A stretch of 64,000 nt of DNA from CAWCQC01 sp963819905. Lineage in GTDB: Bacteria; Actinomycetota; Thermoleophilia; Gaiellales; Gaiellaceae. The DNA lies in assembly GCA_963819905.1 (NCBI GenBank), contig CAWFXP010000001.1:248001-312000 (forward strand), in the 5' to 3' direction. Each line of letters starts with the position of its first letter. Position 1 is the stretch's first letter. Below the pieces are notes generated by a model that saw only the letters and a list, made by a program, of their open reading frames with translations, searched no databases and was not told the DNA's origin. Of the stretch, positions 60,943-64,000 are shown one piece after another. The position numbers were made by a program, and so were the translations under genes.

Positions 60943-60970
60943 TTGACACCATCCCGACCGCTGGTATCAT
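60943..60970 (+). promoter_or_regulatory. rRNA operon promoter
   Basis: Perfect TTGACA (60943-60948) and TATCAT (60965-60970) are 16 nt apart, about 300 nt before 16S and 6 nt after the tyrS stop. This is the strongest promoter match in the window. A leader hairpin and a boxA-like TCTTTGAAAACTC (61125-61137) follow. Confidence 0.85.
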
Positions 60971-60976
60971 TCTTTG

Positions 60977-61269
60977 GCTGCCTCCACGGCCGCACCCTGG
61001 AACACGCCAACCTTCGACGACGGAGAGCCCTTCGTTCGAAAGCCCGGATACGATTCGACTTCCGAGCGAGGGCCCTGCGACGTGAGTCGGGGGCCTTTTT
61101 CATGGGACGGCCCGAGCGGCGCGGTCTTTGAAAACTCAACAGCGCAACGCGTTCGAGAAGCCTCGGGGGCTCTGCCCGCGGGGCACACATGATCGCTTCG
61201 GAGGGCTTGCCTTCCGGGGCACACTCCTGAACCGATAGCAACCCGTCCTTCGGGACGGAGAGCAACAGG
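60977..61269 (+). ncRNA. pre-rRNA leader (antitermination and processing region)
   Basis: The leader contains an imperfect hairpin around 61065-61102 (GGGCCC...GGGGGCC followed by TTTTT) and a boxA-like TCTTTGAAAACTC at 61125-61137. It also holds AAAACTCAACAGCGC (61131-61145), a perfect complement of GCGCTGTTGAGTTTT at 62952-62966 after 16S. That 15-bp match would close the pre-16S loop for RNase III processing. The TTTTT hairpin resembles a terminator that boxA/Nus factors would override. No open reading frame is supported here. Confidence 0.65.
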
Positions 61270-62819
<1,550 letters not shown>

Positions 62820-62825
62820 TAGGGA

Positions 62826-62847
62826 TGCCGGAGCTCTTACTCCGGCA
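62826..62847 (+). other. spacer hairpin directly after 16S
   Basis: TGCCGGAG and CTCCGGCA pair perfectly (8 bp) with a CTCTTA loop, starting 7 nt after the end of 16S. It is probably an RNA-processing landmark. The rest of the roughly 236-nt spacer has the 16S stem half (62952-62966), a second boxA-like CCTTGAAAACTC (63017-63028), and no tRNA. Confidence 0.6.
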
Positions 62848-63055
62848 GGCTGTCCGGCTCGTCGATGGGAGGCCTCGCTCGGTACGCCGAGCGGCCGCAG
62901 CCCGTCCGAGCTCCGGGCTCGCCTGGAACGAATGTCGACCTCGCACGCCGCGCGCTGTTGAGTTTTGAGAGACCGCCCTCGAGGCGGCTCTTCCGGCGGG
63001 CGCGTTCCCGCGCGCACCTTGAAAACTCCATAGCGGCAGACACGGTGTTCTTCAC

Positions 63056-64000
<945 letters not shown>

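Overview
The window is high-GC bacterial DNA whose 16S rRNA and gene content point to a deep actinobacterial lineage, most likely class Thermoleophilia (Gaiellales/Solirubrobacterales-like). That placement is by eye. The rRNA operon has no tRNA in its 16S-23S spacer. Many genes look leaderless, with a TANNNT -10 box only 5-9 nt before the start codon; others have a good Shine-Dalgarno.

Layout. 0-8 kb: a secreted unknown, a VOC protein, a methyltransferase, an acyl-CoA ligase, a beta-propeller protein, the broken 3' tail of an acetyl-CoA synthetase, tRNA-Cys, a flippase-like membrane protein and glucokinase. 8-16 kb: HemG-like flavodoxin, DMT exporter, a PadR regulator divergent from a methyltransferase, rpiA, an AI-2E exporter, a cytochrome P450 and a dihydrolipoamide-dehydrogenase-like flavoprotein. 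16-26 kb: SAH recycling (ahcY, adenosine kinase) beside a DNA methylase, then GNAT, cyclophilin, folD, csp and gatC-gatA-gatB. 26-36 kb: membrane-tailed DnaJ-like protein, a class V aminotransferase with serA (serine synthesis), YbaK, PPK2, ilvE, a DegT aminotransferase, a RemA-like protein, 3-methyladenine glycosylase and PBP1A. 36-40 kb: one large cyclase/AAA/TPR protein. 40-59.7 kb: a metal-homeostasis district. 59.8 kb to the end: tyrS and the rRNA operon, with 23S running off the edge.

The metal district has four blocks. (1) An ECF sigma/anti-sigma pair, divergent from DUF4331, a TPR lipid-side protein and a NicO-family Ni/Co transporter with a long His-rich loop. (2) A Fur/Zur repressor, a ZnuABC-type importer and a 64-residue peptide that is 36 percent histidine, behind a promoter whose -10 lies inside an 18-bp near-palindrome. 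(3) A CDF exporter followed by a Tat-secreted multicopper oxidase, a ZIP permease with an added extracytoplasmic domain and a DtxR/MntR regulator. (4) A convergent copper block of YcnI, CopC, CopC-CopD fusion and a YtkA/LolA-like protein. These are the best candidates for an undescribed system.

Two cautions. Ten genes, including essential gatA and tyrS, are broken by single-base shifts, and gatB carries one near its start; nearly all are one extra base, and removing it restores a full-length family member. These are probably consensus errors, so proteins are described in corrected form. A 24-nt palindromic repeat (seven copies at three loci) has also altered the 3' end of one gene and the gatA-gatB junction.
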